Source of the DNA: Sphingosinicella microcystinivorans
GTDB taxonomy: Bacteria > Pseudomonadota > Alphaproteobacteria > Sphingomonadales > Sphingomonadaceae
NCBI RefSeq assembly: GCF_027941835.1
Contig: NZ_CP116005.1
Location: 2,495,501 to 2,559,500 of the forward strand
Direction of reading: 5' to 3'
Length of the DNA: 64,000 bases
How positions within the stretch are numbered: the first letter of the stretch is position 1; the number at the start of each line of letters is the position of its first letter. Shown in pieces: positions 63,754-64,000 of the stretch. The notes beneath the pieces were generated by a model. It was not told the origin of the DNA. It saw only the letters and a list, made by a program, of their open reading frames with translations, and did not search any database. Made by a program: the position numbers and the translations under genes.

Positions 63754-64000
63754 ATGGGGTCCAAACACGAGTTAGACGAGTCAATTGCGCGGAAAATCGC
63801 TTTCGCGCAGTGCGGGGGTCTTAATTTGGTGCTGGATATAAGCAAGGTCGCATCCGGGCTCCGGGACAAGGTCGCAAAGCGGCTGCCCGAGCGCGAATTC
63901 CTTCACTACAAGCGCGATGTCGGGATGCAGGTGTACCGCCTGACGACGCGCGCGCAGGTCCTGGGCCTCACCGGCCTTGCCGCGCTGCTCACCTACACGG
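63754..64000 (+). CDS. N-terminal part of a probable membrane-anchored M23 peptidase (partial)
   Basis: Open frame to the window end. From the ATG at 63754 there is no stop; a GTG at 63829 is an alternative start. LPEREFLHYKRDVGMQVYRL followed by a membrane helix (QVLGLTGLAALLTY) resembles the short cytoplasmic tail and anchor of alphaproteobacterial M23 peptidoglycan endopeptidases (commonly FPEREFF...). The catalytic domain is not in the window, so the call is tentative. Confidence 0.45.
   Translation, partial: MGSKHELDESIARKIAFAQCGGLNLVLDISKVASGLRDKVAKRLPEREFLHYKRDVGMQVYRLTTRAQVLGLTGLAALLTYT

Overview
The window reads as one continuous stretch of a GC-rich alphaproteobacterial chromosome. 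Several things point to the Sphingomonadales: a PhyR/EcfG general stress response locus, a complete dcw cell-wall and division cluster, the gene order dgt-argS-SPOR-nagZ-scpA-scpB-tatABC, PEP-CTERM proteins, and a REP-like palindrome of a type I associate with sphingomonads. I see no rRNA, tRNA, CRISPR array, prophage or insertion sequence. Coding density is very high and many neighbours overlap by the 4-base ATGA/GTGA arrangement.

Layout. (1) 1-5.6 kb, minus strand: lgt, a MidA-type methyltransferase, a GNAT acetyltransferase and pgeF are translationally coupled, followed by prs, tag and the start of an ATM1-type ABC exporter. (2) 5.7-14.7 kb, plus strand: two acyl-CoA dehydrogenases, an acyl-CoA ligase, an HD-domain protein that may be a diiron oxygenase, an orphan Tat-exported molybdenum hydroxylase large subunit, ferrochelatase and an acetoacetyl-CoA reductase. 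(3) 14.7-21.6 kb: purEK, a diguanylate cyclase, a DUF2061 protein, mgtE, a response regulator, a GIN-domain exported protein and a phosphofructokinase. (4) 21.6-26.5 kb: two PEP-CTERM surface proteins, each behind a sigma-54 type promoter, then an acyl-CoA dehydrogenase and a thiolase-like protein. (5) 26.6-45.4 kb: a small membrane protein and the dcw cluster mraZ-rsmH-ftsL-ftsI-murE-murF-mraY-murD-ftsW-murG-murC-murB-ddl-ftsQ-ftsA-ftsZ, preceded by a 300-bp control region with MraZ-type repeats and DnaA boxes and interrupted by a REP-like palindrome between ddl and ftsQ. (6) 45.5-55.8 kb: a methylacyl-CoA racemase-like protein, a TPR/SPOR protein, dgt, argS, a SPOR protein, nagZ, scpAB and tatABC. 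(7) 55.8-59.7 kb: an entericidin-like lipoprotein and the general stress response locus. (8) 59.7-64 kb: glnE, a one-cysteine Bcp peroxiredoxin, a DUF455 ferritin-like protein and the start of a probable M23 peptidase.

The most unusual point is in the stress locus. In place of separate nepR and ecfG genes there is one uninterrupted 248-residue reading frame. Its first ~50 residues look like the NepR anti-sigma core and the rest is the EcfG sigma factor, with no usable internal start codon at the junction. A 46-48 residue single-pass membrane protein sits where nepR would normally be. phyR, the divergent PhyP/PhyK-like kinase gene and the nearby entericidin gene all have EcfG-like promoter motifs. 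The second strong signal is a pair of sigma-54 promoters, one of them a perfect consensus match, in front of the two PEP-CTERM genes, with shared upstream sequence blocks that could be binding sites for a common activator.
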